From the NCBI RefSeq assembly GCF_900156165.1, contig NZ_FTMY01000008.1, forward strand, positions 186,001 through 250,000: a stretch of DNA of 64,000 nucleotides, read 5' to 3'. The first letter of the stretch is position 1. Each line of letters starts with the position of its first letter. This document shows positions 17,162-25,980 of this stretch, in pieces. The position numbers and the translations under genes were made by a program. The notes beneath the pieces are model-generated. The model ran no database searches, had not been told where the DNA came from, and worked only from the letters and a program-made list of their open reading frames with translations. Source of the DNA: Pseudacidovorax sp. RU35E. Its GTDB lineage: Bacteria > Pseudomonadota > Gammaproteobacteria > Burkholderiales > Burkholderiaceae_C.

Positions 17162-18502
17162 ATGATCACCCAGGAACAGAACGACTTCATGACCCGCGTC
17201 GCCCCCGGCAAGCCGGCGGGCGAACTGCTGCGGCGCTACTGGCAGCCCGTCGCGCTGCTGGAAGAGCTGGACGGCCCGCGCCCGCTCAAGGCCGTCAAGC
17301 TGACGGGCCAGGACTTCGTGCTGTTCCGCGACGAGACCGGCCGCCTGGGCCTGCTCGACCGCGACTGTCCGCACCGCGGCGCCGACCTCGCTTTCGGCCG
17401 GCTGGAGGACGGCGGCCTGCGCTGCCCCTTCCACGGCTGGCTCTTCGACGCCACCGGCCAGTGCCTGGAAACGCCCGCCGAGCCCGTGGGCAGCAAGATG
17501 TGCACGCGCATCCAACAGGGCGCCTACCCGGTGGTGGAGCGCTCGGGCATCGTCTTCGCGTACATCGGCCCCGGCGAGCCGCCGGCCTTTCCGGAGTTCG
17601 ACTGCTTCGTCGCACCCGGCACGCACACCTTCGCCTTCAAGGGGCTGTGGGAATGCAACTGGCTGCAGGCGCTGGAGGTGGGCATGGACCCGGCCCATGC
17701 CTCCTTCCTGCACCGCTTCTTCGAGGACGAGGACACCTCCGAGAGCTACGGCAAGCAGTTCCGCGGCGCCTCGGCCGACTCCGACCTGCCCATCACCCGT
17801 GTGCTGCGCGAATACGACCGCCCCGAAATCGCCGTCGAGCCCACCGAATACGGCATGCGCCTCACCACGCTGCGCAAGCTCGATGAAAAGGCCACCCACG
17901 TGCGCGTGACCAATGTGATGTTCCCGCAGGCCTTCGTCATTCCGATGAGCGCAGAGATGACCATCACCCAGTGGCATGTGCCGGTGGACGACACCCACAC
18001 CTACTGGTACGCCATCTTCACCAGCTTCACCGGCCCGGTGGACAAGCAGCAGATGCGCGACCAGCGCCTGGCCACCATCGAGCTGCCCGACTACGTCTCG
18101 CGGCGCAACAAGTCCAACCAGTACGGCTACGACGTGCAGGAGCAGGCCAGCCAGACCTTCACCGGCATGGGCATGGACATCAACGTGCACGACCAGTGGG
18201 CCTGCGAATCGCAGGGCCCCATCCAGGACCGCACCCGCGAGCACCTGGGCGCCACCGACAAGGGCATCATCACCTTCCGCCGCATGCTGGTGCGCGCCAT
18301 CGAGAGTGTCCAGCGCGGCGAGCGCGAGGCGCCGCTGCTCATCGGCGCCGATCAGGCCGCCGCCTTCAGCGGCCCGCCTTCCATCGACGGCGTGAACGAC
18401 CGCGGCAGCGACAACGACGCCTACTGGCGCGAGGCCGACCGCGAGCGCCGCCTCAAGAGCAGCTGGGCCGCCGCCCGGCTGACCACGGGCGAGGCGGGCT
18501 GA
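17162..18502 (+). CDS. Rieske 2Fe-2S aromatic-ring-hydroxylating-type oxygenase, alpha subunit
   Basis: A 446-residue oxygenase subunit of the phthalate/vanillate (class IA-like) type. The Rieske cluster ligands are CPHRG near residue 64 and CPFHGW near residue 84. The mononuclear iron site is DPAHASFLHRFFEDED near residue 180, with the two His and Asp ligands in the usual order. The family needs a separate ferredoxin-reductase; none is in the window. GGAG lies 7 bases before the ATG. It is followed after 5 bases by the GS-like gene and is under the predicted GntR operator. Substrate unknown. Confidence 0.92.
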   Translation: MITQEQNDFMTRVAPGKPAGELLRRYWQPVALLEELDGPRPLKAVKLTGQDFVLFRDETGRLGLLDRDCPHRGADLAFGRLEDGGLRCPFHGWLFDATGQCLETPAEPVGSKMCTRIQQGAYPVVERSGIVFAYIGPGEPPAFPEFDCFVAPGTHTFAFKGLWECNWLQALEVGMDPAHASFLHRFFEDEDTSESYGKQFRGASADSDLPITRVLREYDRPEIAVEPTEYGMRLTTLRKLDEKATHVRVTNVMFPQAFVIPMSAEMTITQWHVPVDDTHTYWYAIFTSFTGPVDKQQMRDQRLATIELPDYVSRRNKSNQYGYDVQEQASQTFTGMGMDINVHDQWACESQGPIQDRTREHLGATDKGIITFRRMLVRAIESVQRGEREAPLLIGADQAAAFSGPPSIDGVNDRGSDNDAYWREADRERRLKSSWAAARLTTGEAG

Positions 18503-18507
18503 GCGCC

Positions 18508-19947
18508 ATGGCGAGCTTCGTGGACCGCCACGGCCTGTGGACCGACGAGCAGGCCCGCCAGGCCGCCGAGCTGGACCGGCGCCTGGCCAGCGGCGAGGTG
18601 GACGTGGTGCGCTTCGCCTGGCCCGACCAGCACGGCCTGCTGCGCGGCAAGACCCTGGTCGCCAGCGAAGCGCGCAGCGCGCTGCGCGGCGGCGTCAACC
18701 TCACCACCACCCTGCTGGCCAAGGACACCTCGCACAAGACGGTGTTCCCGGTCTTCAGCGCCGGCGGCGGCTTCGCACTGCCCGGCCTGCAGGGCGGCGC
18801 CGACTTCACGCTGGTGGCCGACCCGGGCACCTTCCGCATCCTGCCCTGGGCCAAGAAGACCGGCTGGGTGCTGTGCGATGCCTACATGGCCGACGGCAGC
18901 CCCTGCCCCTTCGCCACGCGGCGCATCCTGCAGAAGGCGGTGGACGAGCTGGGCCGCGAGGGCCTGGACTTCGTCGCCGGGCTGGAGGTGGAGTTCCACG
19001 TCTTCCAGCTCGACGATGCGCGCATGGGCCTGGCCGACTCGGGCCAGCCCGGCGAGCCGCCGCGCGTGTCGCTGCTGTCGCACGGCCACCAGTACCTCAC
19101 CGAGCTGCGCTACGACCGCGTCGACGCCGTGATGCAGGTGCTGCACGACCAGCTTATCGCGCTGGGTCTGCCGCTGCGCTCGCTGGAAATCGAGTTCGGC
19201 CCCAGCCAGTTCGAGCTCACCTTCGGCCCCACCGTGGGCCTCACGCCAGCCGACACCATGGTGCTGCTGCGCAGCGCCATCAAGCAGATCTGCCAGCGGC
19301 AGGGCTGGCACGCCACCTTCATGTGCCGGCCGAAGATCCCGAACGTGATGTCCAGCGGCTGGCACCTGCACCAGTCGCTGCGGCGGCGCGGCGATGGCGC
19401 CAACGCCTTCATCCCGGAGGACGGCGCGGGCGACCTGAGCCCGCTGGGACTGCACTGGCTGGCCGGTCTCAAGACCCACGCGGTGGGCGCCTCGGTGCTG
19501 GCCTGCCCCACCATCAACGGTTACCGGCGCTACCGGCCCTTCTCGCTGGCGCCCGACCGTGCCATCTGGGCGCGCGACAACCGCGGCGCCATGCTGCGCG
19601 TGCTGGGCGGCCCGGGCGATGCCGGCACCCGCATCGAGAACCGCGTGGGCGAGCCCGCGGCCAATCCCTACCTGTACCTGGCCTCGCAGATCCACGCCGG
19701 CCTCGATGGCATGATCCGCCGCCTCGACCCCGGCCCCAGCGCCGACGCCCCCTACGAGACGCCGGCCGAGCCGCTGCCCCGCTCGCTGGGCGATGCGCTG
19801 GCCGCGCTGCAGGCCGACGAAGTGCTGGTCGAGCGCTTCGGCCGCACCTTCGTGGACTACTACTGCCACATCAAGCAGGCCGAGATCGCGCGGTTCAACC
19901 TGGAGGTGAGCGAGTGGGAGCACCGCGAATACTTCGACATGTACTGA
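18508..19947 (+). CDS. Glutamine synthetase family protein (gamma-glutamyl ligase-like)
   Basis: A 479-residue GS-fold enzyme, probably not a housekeeping GlnA. Catalytic blocks are present but divergent: EVEFHVF, GPSQFELTFGP, SSGWHLHQSL where GlnA has GSGMH, YRPFSLAPDRAIWARDNRGA, and RIENRVGEPAANPYLYLA. Relatives include gamma-glutamylpolyamine and gamma-glutamylanilide synthases. It starts at ATG 18508, five bases after the Rieske gene. GS-like ligase plus Rieske oxygenase is the combination used for aniline-type amines, so activation of an amine by gamma-glutamylation is a reasonable inference. The frame is open upstream through the Rieske gene but that part is a shadow. Confidence 0.88.
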   Translation: MASFVDRHGLWTDEQARQAAELDRRLASGEVDVVRFAWPDQHGLLRGKTLVASEARSALRGGVNLTTTLLAKDTSHKTVFPVFSAGGGFALPGLQGGADFTLVADPGTFRILPWAKKTGWVLCDAYMADGSPCPFATRRILQKAVDELGREGLDFVAGLEVEFHVFQLDDARMGLADSGQPGEPPRVSLLSHGHQYLTELRYDRVDAVMQVLHDQLIALGLPLRSLEIEFGPSQFELTFGPTVGLTPADTMVLLRSAIKQICQRQGWHATFMCRPKIPNVMSSGWHLHQSLRRRGDGANAFIPEDGAGDLSPLGLHWLAGLKTHAVGASVLACPTINGYRRYRPFSLAPDRAIWARDNRGAMLRVLGGPGDAGTRIENRVGEPAANPYLYLASQIHAGLDGMIRRLDPGPSADAPYETPAEPLPRSLGDALAALQADEVLVERFGRTFVDYYCHIKQAEIARFNLEVSEWEHREYFDMY

Positions 19948-20033
19948 CAGCCGCCACCGCTTGAAGCGTTGACCCCGACTCGCTCGCTCACTTCGCCGCG
20001 CCGCCACCACTCAGAACAGCGCCGATCAGTGAG

Positions 20034-20108
20034 CCCGTTCGCCCTGAGCTTGTCGAAGGGCTTGGACACGCACATGCCCAGGCTTCGACAGGCTCAGCCC
20101 GAACGGGC
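20034..20108. repeat. REP-type inverted pair 2
   Basis: Left unit 20034-20061 begins CCCGTTCGCCCTGAGCTTGT and right unit 20081-20108 begins GGCTTCGACAGGCTCAGCCC; together they form a hairpin with a 19-base loop. It sits in the 261-base gap between the GS-like gene and the ABC binding protein, where it may attenuate transcription or mark a 3' mRNA end. Confidence 0.85.
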
Positions 20109-20208
20109 TTTGATTCACTGGCCGGCATTGCTCCGGGGACGTCACCGGCAGCATGAGCTTCGGCCTGCACTTTGCTTTCTGCCTTTCTGTAATCACGAGG
20201 AACCTGCG

Positions 20209-21399
20209 ATGACCGTCACCAAGAGAAGCGCCCTGGGCGCGATTGCCGTTGCCTGCCTGGGCCTGATGGGCGCTGCCGCGCAGGCGGCGGAGCCGCTGCG
20301 CATCGGGCTGATCGCCACCTACTCGGGGCCCTATGCCGACTACGGCCGCCAGTTCGATGCCGGGGTGGCGCTCTATCTCAAGGAACATGGCGGCAAGATC
20401 GCCGGGCGGACGGTGGAGATCGTCAAGAAGGACACGGCCGGCCCCGCGCCCGATGCCGCCAAGCGCATCGCGCAGGAGCTGATCGTGCGCGACAAGGTCA
20501 GCGTGCTCACCGGCCTGGACTTCAGCCCCAACGCCTATGCCGTGGGCGCCGTGGCGGCCCAGGCCAAGGTGCCGGTGGTGGTCATGAATGCCGCCTCGTC
20601 CGGCATCACCACCAGTTCGCCCTATGTGGCGCGCGTCTCCTTCACCGTGCAGCAGATGGCCGACCCCATGGCCCGCTGGATGCTCAGGAACGGCGTCAAG
20701 GAGGCCTACACCGTGGTGGCCGACTACGCCTCGGGCACCGATGCCGAGACGGCCTTCAAGAAGGCCTTCACCGAAGGCGGCGGCAAGGTGGTGGGCGAGG
20801 TGCGCACACCCATGAACAACCCCGACTTCTCGGCCTATGTGCAGCGCATCAAGGACGCCAAGCCGCAGGCCGTATTCTTCTTCTTTCCCTCGGGCGTGAT
20901 GCCGCCGGCCTTCCTCAAGGTCTGGAAGGAGCGCGGCATGGAAGAAGCCGGCATCAAGCTCTACGCCACCGGCGAAGCCACCGACGACAGCTACCTGCAG
21001 GCCACCGGCGACGTGGCCCTGGGCCTGGTGACGGCGCACCACTACTCGTACGCCCACAAGTCGGCCAAGAACGAGAAGTTCGTGAAGGACTTCGTGGCCG
21101 AGTTCGGCACCCAGCTGCGCCCGAGCTACTTCGCCATCACCGCCTACGACGCCATGACCGCCATCGAGCTGGCCTACAGGAAGGCCGGTGCCGAGGCCTC
21201 GGGCGACAAGGTGATGGACGCGCTCAAGGGCGTCGCCTTCGAAAGCCCCCGCGGCCCGATCGAGATCGACCCGGCCACGCGCGACATCGTGCAGACGGTC
21301 TACATCCGCAAGGTCGAGAAGACCAAGGACGGCCAGCTGGTCAACGTGGAGTTCGACAAGTTCGACCGCGTGAAGGACCCGGCCAAGGAAGCCAGGTAA
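20209..21399 (+). CDS. Branched-chain-amino-acid-type ABC transporter substrate-binding protein
   Basis: A 396-residue LivJ/LivK-type periplasmic protein. The signal peptide MTVTKRSALGAIAVACLGLM ends at AAQAAEP. LRIGLIATYSGPYADYGRQF is the typical first strand, and FVVMNAASSGITT-like VVVMNAASSGITTSSPYVAR the ligand loop. ATG 20209 follows ACGAGGAA. The frame is open upstream into the repeat but that is not coding. It is the first of five importer genes. Such systems also carry amides, aromatic acids and urea, so the ligand may be the substrate of the Rieske/GS enzymes. Confidence 0.92.
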   Translation: MTVTKRSALGAIAVACLGLMGAAAQAAEPLRIGLIATYSGPYADYGRQFDAGVALYLKEHGGKIAGRTVEIVKKDTAGPAPDAAKRIAQELIVRDKVSVLTGLDFSPNAYAVGAVAAQAKVPVVVMNAASSGITTSSPYVARVSFTVQQMADPMARWMLRNGVKEAYTVVADYASGTDAETAFKKAFTEGGGKVVGEVRTPMNNPDFSAYVQRIKDAKPQAVFFFFPSGVMPPAFLKVWKERGMEEAGIKLYATGEATDDSYLQATGDVALGLVTAHHYSYAHKSAKNEKFVKDFVAEFGTQLRPSYFAITAYDAMTAIELAYRKAGAEASGDKVMDALKGVAFESPRGPIEIDPATRDIVQTVYIRKVEKTKDGQLVNVEFDKFDRVKDPAKEAR

Positions 21400-21433
21400 G
21401 GCGGGCCGGCGGCGCGCGGAGGAACGGCGACAG

Positions 21434-22297
21434 ATGGCGGTCGTGCTTTTCGACGGGGTGGCCTACGGCATGCTCCTCTTCCTGATGGCGGTGGGGTTGT
21501 CCGTGACCATGGGGCTGATGAACTTCGTCAACCTGGCCCACGGCAGCTTCGCCATGGCCGGCGGCTATGCGGCGGCGGTGCTGATGAATGCCCACGGCGT
21601 GGGCTTCGGCCTGGCGCTGCTGGCGGCCTTCGTGGCCTCGGCGCTGCTGGGCGCGGTGCTGGAGCGGCTGCTGTACCGGCGGCTCTACCGCGCGCATCCG
21701 CTGGACCAGGTGCTGCTGTCCATCGGCCTGGTATTCGTCTCCATCGCGGCCTTCACCTGGTTCTTCGGGCCCACGCTGCAGCCCTTCACCCTGCCTGCTT
21801 GGCTGCAGGGCCAGGTCGAGGTGGCGGGCGTGGGGCTGGGCCGCTATCGCCTCTTCCTCATCGGCTGCGGCCTGTCTGTGCTGGCCGCGTTGCTGCTGGC
21901 GCTGGGCCGCACCCGCTACGGCGCCATGGTGCGCGCGGCGGTGGACAACCAGCGCGTGGCGGCCGGCACCGGCATCCATGTGCAGCGGCTCTTTCTGCTG
22001 ACCTTCTCGCTGGGCTGCGGCCTGGCCGGCCTGGGCGGCGCGTTGAGCCTGGGCGTGCTGGGCCTGGAGCCTGGCTTCGCGCTGAAGTACCTCGTGTACT
22101 TCCTGCTGGTGGTGTGCGTGGGCGGCGCCGGCACCATCACCGGCCCCTTCGCCGCCGCATTGCTGGTGGGCATCGTGGACGTGGCCGGCAAGTACTACCT
22201 GCCGCAGACCGGCGCCTTCCTGATCTATGGCGTGATGATCGTGATGCTGCTGCTGCGCCCGCACGGCCTGGTGGTGCGCAAGGGAGTGACGGCATGA
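21434..22297 (+). CDS. ABC transporter permease, LivH type
   Basis: A 287-residue inner-membrane permease with about eight hydrophobic segments. MGLMNFVNLAHGSFAMAGGY is the LivH hallmark. GGAGGAACGGCG precedes the ATG. The stop overlaps the next permease start in ATGA. Confidence 0.93.
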   Translation: MAVVLFDGVAYGMLLFLMAVGLSVTMGLMNFVNLAHGSFAMAGGYAAAVLMNAHGVGFGLALLAAFVASALLGAVLERLLYRRLYRAHPLDQVLLSIGLVFVSIAAFTWFFGPTLQPFTLPAWLQGQVEVAGVGLGRYRLFLIGCGLSVLAALLLALGRTRYGAMVRAAVDNQRVAAGTGIHVQRLFLLTFSLGCGLAGLGGALSLGVLGLEPGFALKYLVYFLLVVCVGGAGTITGPFAAALLVGIVDVAGKYYLPQTGAFLIYGVMIVMLLLRPHGLVVRKGVTA

Positions 22298-23325
22298 GCG
22301 GCACCGCACGCACAACCGGCCTGCAAGCCGGACATCCTTCGGGCGGGGCGCATCCGGTGGTGAAGACGCAGCGCCGCCAGATCGCCGCCGAAGTCGCCTT
22401 CTGGGCTGCGCTGGCCAGCAGCTTCTTCCTCATGCCCGAGCAGCTCACGCTGATGAGCCAGGTGCTGATCTTCGGCCTCTTCGCCGTGTCGCTGGACATG
22501 GCGCTGGGCTACGCGGGCATCCTCACGGTGGGCCATGCGGCCTTCTTCGGCGCCGGCGCCTACGCGGCCGGCCTGCTGGCCAAGCATGGCTGGGGCGAGC
22601 CGATCAGCGGACTGGCCGCGGCCCTGGCCGTCGGCCTGGCGCTGGGCTGGCTGCTGAGCTGGCTGGTGGTGCGCGGCACCGACCTGGCGCGGCTCATGAT
22701 CACCATCGCCGTCTGCGTGCTGCTGTACGAGCTGGCCAATCGCCTGTCGGCCATCACCGGCGGCACCGACGGCCTGCAAGGGATGGCGGTGTCGCCGCTG
22801 CTGGGCCGTTTCGAGTTCGACTTCTTCGGCCGCACGGCCTTCATCTACAGCTTCGTGGTGGTGCTGGGCGTCTTCCTGGTGGTGCGGCGGGTGCTGCGCT
22901 CGCCCTTTGGCATGGCGCTGCGGGGCATTCACGACAACCGCAAGCGCATGCTGGCGCTGGGCACGCCGGTGGATGCGCGGCTGCGCATGGCCTATGCCTT
23001 CTCGGCCGGCGTGGCGGCCATCGCCGGTGCCCTGCTGGCACAGACCACGCAGTTCGTGGGCATCGAGTCCATCGGCTTCAACCGCTCGGCCGAGGTGCTG
23101 ATCATCCTGGTGCTGGGCGGCACCGGGCGGCTGTACGGCGGCATGCTGGGCGCGGTGGTCTACATGCTGGTGCATGACCGCTTCGCGGACATGAATCCGC
23201 AGTACTGGATGTTCTGGCTGGGGCTATTCCTGATCGGCGCCGTGCTGGTGGGGCGCGGGGGACTGATGGGGCTGTTGGCGCGGCTGACGCAAGGGCGTCG
23301 CAAGCAAGCAGGAGAAGCGGTATGA
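22294..23325 (+). CDS. ABC transporter permease, LivM type
   Basis: A 343-residue permease. The N-terminus MSGTARTTGLQAGHPSGGAH is hydrophilic and longer than usual before the first helix. SLDMALGYAGILTVGHAAFF is the LivM hallmark, and GGTGRLYGGMLGAVVYMLVH the late conserved block. It overlaps livH-like by 4 bases upstream and livG-like by 4 bases downstream. Confidence 0.92.
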   Translation: MSGTARTTGLQAGHPSGGAHPVVKTQRRQIAAEVAFWAALASSFFLMPEQLTLMSQVLIFGLFAVSLDMALGYAGILTVGHAAFFGAGAYAAGLLAKHGWGEPISGLAAALAVGLALGWLLSWLVVRGTDLARLMITIAVCVLLYELANRLSAITGGTDGLQGMAVSPLLGRFEFDFFGRTAFIYSFVVVLGVFLVVRRVLRSPFGMALRGIHDNRKRMLALGTPVDARLRMAYAFSAGVAAIAGALLAQTTQFVGIESIGFNRSAEVLIILVLGGTGRLYGGMLGAVVYMLVHDRFADMNPQYWMFWLGLFLIGAVLVGRGGLMGLLARLTQGRRKQAGEAV

Positions 23326-24122
23326 GCGCAGCCCCATTGCTGCTCCACACCGACAACCTCGGCGTCCGCTTCGGCGCCTTCCAGGCCGTGTCCGGTGTGA
23401 ACCTGTCGCTGGCCGCCGGCGACCGGCATGCGCTGATCGGCCCCAACGGTGCCGGCAAGACCACGCTCATCAACCTGCTGACCGGCGTGCTCAGGCCTTC
23501 ACAGGGCCGGGTACAGCTGGACGGGCAGGACGTGACCGCCTGGTCGGCCGATGCGCGGGTGCGCCGCGGGCTGGCGCGCACCTTCCAGATCAACGCCCTC
23601 TTCCCGCGGCTGACGCCGATGGAATCGGTGCTGCTGGCCCTTGCCGAGCGCGAACGCATCGGCGCCGTGTGGTGGAAGCCCGTCGCCCGCTACCGGCCGC
23701 TGCACGACGAAGCCGAGCGCCTGCTGGCCCTGCTGCGGCTGGGCAACCTGGCCCATGTGCCGGTGGCCGAACTCGCCTACGGCAAGCAGCGCCTGCTGGA
23801 GATCGCGCTGGCCATGGCCACGCGCCCGCGCGTGCTGCTGCTGGACGAGCCCGCCGCCGGCGTGCCCAAGGACGAGAGCGGCGAGATCTTCGACGCCGTC
23901 GCCGCCCTGCCCGCCGACGTGGCGGTGCTGTTCATCGAACACGACATGCAACTCGTCTTCCGCTTCGCCCGCCGCATCTCGGTGCTGGTGGCCGGCCAAT
24001 TGCTGACCGAAGGCAGCCCCGCCGAGATCGCCGCCGACCCGCGGGTGCGCGAGGTGTACCTTGGCCGGACCCACGCGCGGCTGCCCGTCGCGCAGCACGC
24101 GCCGGAGGCCGTCCATGGCTGA
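23322..24122 (+). CDS. ABC transporter ATP-binding protein, LivG type
   Basis: A 266-residue ATPase. Walker A is GPNGAGKTT, the signature region reads LAYGKQRLLEIALAMA (a LivG-type variant of LSGGQ), and Walker B is VLLLDEPAAGVP. It starts in an ATGA overlap with the LivM-type gene and ends overlapping the LivF-type gene by 8 bases. Confidence 0.94.
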   Translation: MSAAPLLLHTDNLGVRFGAFQAVSGVNLSLAAGDRHALIGPNGAGKTTLINLLTGVLRPSQGRVQLDGQDVTAWSADARVRRGLARTFQINALFPRLTPMESVLLALAERERIGAVWWKPVARYRPLHDEAERLLALLRLGNLAHVPVAELAYGKQRLLEIALAMATRPRVLLLDEPAAGVPKDESGEIFDAVAALPADVAVLFIEHDMQLVFRFARRISVLVAGQLLTEGSPAEIAADPRVREVYLGRTHARLPVAQHAPEAVHG

Positions 24123-24843
24123 CGCGGCGCCGCAACTCGAATTCGATGGTGTGGTCGCCGGCTACGGCCAGGCGGTGGTGCTCGACCGGCTGAGCTTTTC
24201 GCTCGCATCCGGGCGCAGCCTGGCGATCCTGGGCCGCAACGGCGTGGGCAAGACCACGCTGCTGGAGACGCTGATGGGCCACACGCGCGTGACGCGCGGC
24301 GTGATCCGCTGGCAGGGCCAGGACATCACGCACTGGGCGCCTCACCGCCGCGCCCGCGCCGGCCTGGGCTGGGTGCCGCAGGAACGCGAGGTCTTCCCCT
24401 CGCTCACCGTCGAGGAGAACCTGCGCGTGATCGCGCGGCCTGGCGCCTGGACGCTGGCGCGCGTCTACGGCCTCTTCCCGCGCCTGCGCGAGCGGCGCGG
24501 CAACCAGGGTCATCAGCTCTCCGGCGGCGAGCAGCAGATGCTCGCCATCGGCCGGGCGCTGATGACCAACCCGTCGCTGCTGCTGCTGGACGAACCGATG
24601 GAAGGCCTGGCGCCCATCGTGGTGGAAGAGCTGGCCGCCGCCATCCGCCAGCTGTGCGAAGGCGAAGGCCTGGCGTCGGTGGTGGTGGAACAGCATCCGG
24701 TGCTGGCGCTGGAGATGACGCACGAGGCCATCGTGCTGGAGCGCGGCACCGTGGTCCACGCCGGGCCCAGCGCCGCACTGGCACAGGATGCGGCGCTGCT
24801 GGAAGGGCTGTTGGGCGTGGGCATCGCTGCCGAGGGCGCCTGA
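24115..24843 (+). CDS. ABC transporter ATP-binding protein, LivF type
   Basis: A 242-residue ATPase. Walker A is GRNGVGKTT, the signature LSGGEQQMLAIGRALM, and Walker B LLLLDEPMEGLAP. The start MADAAPQLEFDGVVAGYG at 24115 overlaps the LivG-type gene. The gene ends 103 bases from a convergent LysR gene, with a REP pair between them. Confidence 0.94.
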   Translation: MADAAPQLEFDGVVAGYGQAVVLDRLSFSLASGRSLAILGRNGVGKTTLLETLMGHTRVTRGVIRWQGQDITHWAPHRRARAGLGWVPQEREVFPSLTVEENLRVIARPGAWTLARVYGLFPRLRERRGNQGHQLSGGEQQMLAIGRALMTNPSLLLLDEPMEGLAPIVVEELAAAIRQLCEGEGLASVVVEQHPVLALEMTHEAIVLERGTVVHAGPSAALAQDAALLEGLLGVGIAAEGA

Positions 24844-24885
24844 ACATGGCAGCGGCCGAGCAGGGGCGCAAAGGCAGTCGGCCAC

Positions 24886-24943
24886 CCCGTTCGCCCTGAG
24901 CTTGTCGAAGGGCTTGCTCCAAGCGTCGACAGGCTCGGCCGGC
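24886..24943. repeat. REP-type inverted pair 3, degenerate right unit
   Basis: The left unit 24886-24913 is identical in its core to that of pair 2 (CGCCCTGAGCTTGTCGAAGG). The right unit GCGTCGACAGGCTCGGCCGG is shortened and diverged. It lies between the convergent ends of the importer and a LysR gene. Confidence 0.8.
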
Positions 24944-24946
24944 ACC

Positions 24947-25849
24947 TCAGAGCCGCGCCCCCGTCGCCGCCATCAGCTGCTCGCGGAAGGCCGCCACCGC
25001 CGGCGATGGCGAATGGGCCGGCGCCCTCAGCAGCGTGAGCATGCGCGCCACCTGCGGCCGGCCCACGGTGCGCACCTCCAGCCCATGCCAGTGCGCCAGC
25101 GGCCGCAGCGCCATCGTCACCACGGCCACGCCCAGGCCTTCACGCGCCAGGCCCATCATGGTCCAGGGCAGCGCGATCTCGAAGGCATAGTCCAGCGCGA
25201 TGCCGCGCGCGGCCAGCTTCTCCTCCAGCAGCGTGCGCACCGGGTTGCCCGGCAGGTAGCCGATCACCGGCGACCGCGCCAGCTGCGACCACTCCAGCGA
25301 TCGGCGCGCGGCCAGCGGATGGTCGGGCGCCATCACCGCGACGAACTCGTCCGACTGCAGGGGCGAGGCCACCAGGTCGGTGCGGGCATCGGTCTGCGTG
25401 GCGATGCCCAGATCGGCCGCACCGCTACGCACCAGCGCGTGCACCTCGTGCTCGGGCACGTCATGCAGCACCACCCGCACGCCGGGGTGCGACTCGCCGA
25501 AGGCGCGGATCACCGGCGGCAGCAGCAGCGCGCATTGCGCGTTGGGCGCCGCCACCGCCACCCGGCCGCGGGCGAAGCGGCCGAAGTCCTGCGCATCGGC
25601 CACCAGGTGGTCCCAGTCGGCCACCAGCCGGCGCGCGGCCGGCAGCAGCGCGGCGCCGGCATCGGTCATGCGGCAGGCGCGCGTGTGGCGGTCGAACAGG
25701 CGCGCGCCCAGTTCCCGCTCCAGCTTGCCCAGCGCCGCGCTGAGCGAGGACTGCGACATGCCCAGGCGCTCCGCCGCACGCGTGAAGTGACCGCTTTCAG
25801 CCACAGCCAGGAAAACCCTGAGCTCCGGCAAGGAAGACTTGATTGCCAA
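24947..25849 (-). CDS. LysR-type transcriptional regulator
   Basis: A 300-residue LTTR. The helix-turn-helix is ELRVFLAVAESGHFTRAAER then GMSQSSLSAALGKLERELG. No ATG is available near the N-terminus; I use the TTG at 25849, preceded by AAGGGCGG at a good distance. It is divergent from the NCS2 permease across 131 bases and probably regulates it. Confidence 0.9.
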   Translation of the reverse strand: MAIKSSLPELRVFLAVAESGHFTRAAERLGMSQSSLSAALGKLERELGARLFDRHTRACRMTDAGAALLPAARRLVADWDHLVADAQDFGRFARGRVAVAAPNAQCALLLPPVIRAFGESHPGVRVVLHDVPEHEVHALVRSGAADLGIATQTDARTDLVASPLQSDEFVAVMAPDHPLAARRSLEWSQLARSPVIGYLPGNPVRTLLEEKLAARGIALDYAFEIALPWTMMGLAREGLGVAVVTMALRPLAHWHGLEVRTVGRPQVARMLTLLRAPAHSPSPAVAAFREQLMAATGARL

Positions 25850-25887
25850 GGGAAACCGCCCTTTCCGTGCCTATTGATCGGCAGACG

Positions 25888-25940
25888 CGATTGAATTATC
25901 GGATTGACCGTCTTTGACGATTTTTGGCTTTCTCTATGCT
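25888..25940 (+). promoter_or_regulatory. Candidate LysR operator and permease promoter
   Basis: CGATTGAATTATCGG at 25888-25902 is a short inverted repeat (CGAT/ATCG) containing an LTTR-like T-N11-A. TTGACG (25914-25919) and TATGCT (25935-25940) with a 15-base spacer could be the permease promoter. The short spacing is what an activator-dependent promoter may show. This is inference. Confidence 0.35.
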
Positions 25941-25980
25941 TCGCGCCAGCCCCCACGTTGAGGGCGAGGAGTCCGTGCCC

